A DNA stretch of 64,000 nt from Chrysomallon squamiferum (lineage: Eukaryota; Mollusca; Gastropoda; Neomphalida; Peltospiridae), in contig CM022677.1 in the NCBI GenBank assembly GCA_012295275.1, forward strand, positions 14,112,832 to 14,176,831. Reading direction: 5' to 3'. Position 1 is the stretch's first letter, and each line of letters opens with the position of its first letter. This document shows, in pieces, positions 60,600 through 64,000 of this stretch. The notes under the pieces were generated by a model. That model was not told where the DNA came from, searched no databases, and saw only the letters and a program-made list of their open reading frames with translations. A program made the position numbers and the translations under genes.

Positions 60600-61340
60600 C
60601 ATTTATAGTAATATTTACAATACTCTAACCGTAACCTTAACCCTAAGCTAAAGAAATACCTAACCTTCATTCTTATGCAAAGACGATTTCTAACTCTGAC
60701 CCTAAAACTATTTTCCTCACTACCGTAATCCTAAGCCTAACCCAAACAATAACCATTAATCTAACCTCTAACCTAATCTAACCTATAACCTAACCTAACC
60801 CTAATCCTAACCCTAGCTCAACTTCTAAACCTAATCCAAACCAAGTCCACAACGTGGATTCTTACGTTAACGCTCCTCCTAATGGTGACCCTCTAATTAG
60901 TTTGCACATTATCGTAACACTGATAATAATCTTTAAATAAACATCACCTTAACCCTTACCATAACCCTAATTTAACCCTAACCCTAACTTCATCCTAACC
61001 CTAACCCAGACTCAATCCCTAACACTAACGAAGTCGTTAAGTTTTATTCTAATGCCAACACTAACTCTGATCATAAAACGGTTTTGCAGATTATCATAAG
61101 ACTCAATAATAAATTTTGAATAATCCTGACACTAACCCTAATCCTAAGCTTAATCCTCACCCATAGCTGAACTTCTTAACCTAATCTTACTCAAGTCCCG
61201 ATCCTTGATTCATCTGCTAACGCTACTTCTAATCGTGATCCTAAAATTATTTTCCACATTATCATAACACTCATAATAAAATTTACATAACCCGAGCCCG
61301 AACCCTAACCCTAACCTTACGCCCTAACTCTGACGTTAAG
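60600..61340 (+). repeat. Degenerate CCCTAA (telomere-type) array, copy B
   Basis: Counterpart of 47861-48620 with its own changes, for example fewer perfect CCCTAA runs near 61135. Confidence 0.75.
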
Positions 61341-61913
61341 AAGAGCCTAACGTTAATTCTTATGCAAAGTCTATTTCTAACCCTGACCTTAAAACTATTA
61401 TTAAGGTTACTGCGGTAGATTTTGATTTTTAGTCATTTGAACTACTTAAAATACTGATTTTTTTTCTTGCAGGTTGGAGCAAATTTTGAGAAATGAACAT
61501 CGAGAAAACATTTTCTTATTATTTTTTTGTTATTGGTCTTTTATCTTAACTTGTTGATACATTTTGACTGAATGTGGCGTCTATGAAAACAGATAACGTG
61601 TTTTCAGTATAATTAGGTAATTAACCTGATTCAGTACTTCTATTACTTTTGGCAGAGCTGTTACTTTTTCCTTGTACTGCCAGCACTACTGCTTCTGCTT
61701 TTCTTACTGTTTTTAGTATTATTGTTGTTATTTATTTATTTACTTATTTATTTATTTGTTAACTTGTTTATTTATGTATTTGTTTATTTGTTTATTTTTT
61801 ATTTGCTGTTTATTAATGTTTATTTATTTAGTCTTAATGTTTTTTTTCCTTCATTTATTTACTTATTTATCTTTTCTGTTCGGGCGTGCAAATGTTTTAT
61901 TTATTAAAAACTT

Positions 61914-61916
<3 letters not shown>

Positions 61917-62001
<85 letters not shown>
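61917..62001 (+). repeat. (CT)n microsatellite
   Basis: About 42 pure CT units, longer than the copy A version at 49149. Confidence 0.95.
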
Positions 62002-62005
<4 letters not shown>

Positions 62006-62180
62006 AGTTGACTTTGTACTAAAATAATCGGTATCTATATTTAATCAACTTTAGTCTTGGCAAAACAGATTAGTAGGTCATGTTATATCTAACACGTGTT
62101 TCAATAACAAGCTGAACAGAGCTGCCACGGTCATAATAGTATTCCAACTTTCCAACATATAAAAATTTGATCATAAAGGA

Positions 62181-62213
<33 letters not shown>

Positions 62214-63650
62214 ATATTACAAGAATTTTATTTCAAATATTTTAATTTACATTAAACCATTAAACCAAATTTTTCCTCTGTACCTAGTGTTATCTTGAAT
62301 ACAACAAAGGTTAAAGAAGATTTATTTTAAGAAGTGTTTTATCTGTGTCAGTCACGCGGTCAGCAGATTGTTGGAGAGAGAAATATTTGATATCAGGTCT
62401 GTACTCTTATTAAATCACTGAATTGTCAGAAAATTAGTTACAACAGGGAAATTTTACTATTAGACATTCTGATTATTTTCTGTTGTCGCATAAGCCATAT
62501 AGACACGAATATAACTTTCTGTTATAAATAGTAACATGTTCATGTGATAATTTTAGAACATGGAAGAGGGGGAAGAGATAACGGCTGCTTGACTACAACA
62601 CACACACACACAGATATATACAAACATACATATATGCAGCAATAAATATAAAGATATGCGTGTATATGTTTGTGTGCGAATTCATAATAAAATCATACGC
62701 TCACACACATATACATACATGCATATATGCAAGAAAAAAATGATATTGTGTGTGTGTGAGTGCGCGTGCGTATTTGATTTAATATGAATTCTTAGGTTCA
62801 GTAAAGTAAATCGCTGTCAAGATATATGTATGATAAAAATCACAAACGCACTGATTTGACCCAAAGTGAAAAAAAACGTCGACTGCTAGCTTATGATTCT
62901 AATTTACCTTAGAAAATGAAAATAAATAAATAGACATAGATATATATTTTGTTTAAAAGCAGATCATTTGTTGAGAAATATTAATAATAATAATAATATC
63001 TGTACTAAAGCAAATGTGTTCATCACCAGATAAGAAAGGTGAGATAACGCAGAGGACTTTAGTCTTGTCAAAACAGATTAGTAGGTCTTGTTTCGCTCAC
63101 TCGTGTTTTAATAACAAGTTAACAAACTGAACACAGATAACAAATAGTTCAAACTGTGATGGTAGAAATAATCGAATTTACAATATATAATATAGTTAAT
63201 TCAAATGCATCTAAATTTTATTAGATCAAAAATATAACTTTGGCAATTTCAGACGATTTACAGTTTTATTACAATGAAATTAAAATTTACAGAACAATTT
63301 AGTTTTTACCTACAACCACAGCATTAGCATTTGTTTTATATTAGCAGTGGTATAAGTAACACTAATAGTAGTAGATATATTAGTAGTAGTAAGACTAGTA
63401 GTTATAACAGCAGTAGTAATATTCTTAGGGATATATTTTTATATTATATAATAGTGTGTGTCTGCGTTTGTATCTGTGTGTATGTGTGTATTTGTGTGCG
63501 TGTGTATGTATGTGTGTTTGTCTGCATATCCTGTGTTTATTCTGTGTGTATCTGTGTGTTTTGTAGGACTTTTAATTGTCGTTGTCTTAATTTCTCTTAA
63601 GTAATTTCATTCAGCATATATGTATGATAATGTTGATGATGATGATAATA
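62002..63650. other. Non-coding end of copy B
   Basis: (TTA)n at 62183-62215, CA/GT runs at 62600-62770 and 63450-63560, TAGTAG near 63367-63410. No gene. Confidence 0.6.
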
Positions 63651-63663
63651 ATACTAATAACAA

Positions 63664-63695
<32 letters not shown>

Positions 63696-63820
63696 GTTAA
63701 CCCTTTTTAATTTTAAGTCCACCAGAAAAGCAGTATCTAACAATAAAGTTTTTTGATTGAAACTCAACCTTGCCAACATGAAAGACAAAAATCTAAACAC
63801 ATGCGGGCTATATGCTACAT

Positions 63821-63887
<67 letters not shown>

Positions 63888-64000
63888 TAATAATAATAAT
63901 AATAATAACAATAATAATTAATAATTAATAATAATAATCATAATAATAATTAAAAAATAATATTAATATTTAATAATAATAATAATAAAATAATAATTTG
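63664..64000 (+). repeat. (TTA)n and (AAT)n microsatellites at the window end
   Basis: TTA run at 63664-63695 and a long AAT run from about 63820 to the end. The tyrosine-rich minus frame here is an artefact. Confidence 0.95.

Larger units (their letters stand above)
51501..63650 (+). repeat. Direct duplication, copy B
   Basis: The first bases after the gap (TATCTCTTTTACCATTCGAT) match 37853 onward, and the match continues with small indels to the AGTAGTAGATATA stretch near 63370. The segment equivalent to 44720-46070 is missing at about 58290, while about 62390-62560 and 58950-59330 include sequence not obvious in copy A. Confidence 0.85.

Noticed and set aside
1-64000. CRISPR arrays, bacterial operons, rRNA genes, integrated virus genomes
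   Set aside because: None seen: tandem repeats lack the spacer-repeat pattern, there are no rRNA-like conserved blocks, and I recognised no capsid or polymerase frame.

Overview
The window looks like animal nuclear DNA. It is visibly AT-rich, carries long (CT)n, (GA)n, (AAT)n and (TTA)n microsatellites, and has spliced genes, interspersed transposon remnants and two 200-N assembly gaps (29650-29849 and 51301-51500). A mollusc is my best guess, possibly a cephalopod. This rests on the repeat motif AAGGGAGATAACTCT, which I associate with mollusc genomes, and on the general style of the repeats. No single feature proves it. Nothing bacterial, phage-like or CRISPR-like is visible.

Only one gene is convincing. 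It lies on the + strand in the middle (about 22.75-32 kb). A large exon at 25201-27025 encodes a signal peptide and about 590 residues of secreted or extracellular protein. Its splice donor is in phase 1. A thrombospondin type 1 (TSP1) exon at 31800-31952 has an acceptor in the same phase and also ends in phase 1. Upstream of the ATG are a cAMP-response element, an E-box and a TATA box, directly abutting. A possible non-coding first exon with a consensus donor lies near 22.8-22.9 kb. A second route ends at a stop in the intron (27064-27066), followed by AATAAA at 27152. The 4.8-kb intron holds a MULE remnant with a FLYWCH-like piece, a SINE with its target-site duplication, a hAT element with perfect 8-bp duplications, a small hairpin and one gap.

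The rest is built from large duplications. (1) At 525-5800 two arms of about 2.1-2.2 kb face each other around a 0.93-kb loop. Each arm carries a broken PHD-finger coding fragment. (2) A much larger inverted repeat pairs about 5815-17290 with about 35490-45930, flanking the central gene. Both arms hold the same series of exon-like blocks from an unidentified gene, on opposite strands. (3) The segment from 37852 to the second gap is repeated in direct orientation from 51501 almost to the window end, and includes a LINE ORF1 remnant and degenerate CCCTAA (telomere-type) arrays. The junction of this duplication lies exactly at the gap, so an assembly or haplotype artefact must be considered.

Other structured repeats are a CGACGG-rich satellite at three places in both orientations, a 100-bp tandem array related to the SINE, a 42-45-bp minisatellite downstream of the TSP1 exon, and a cluster of three short palindromes at 17821-17877. 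Most of the remaining sequence is AT-rich, non-coding and microsatellite-laden.
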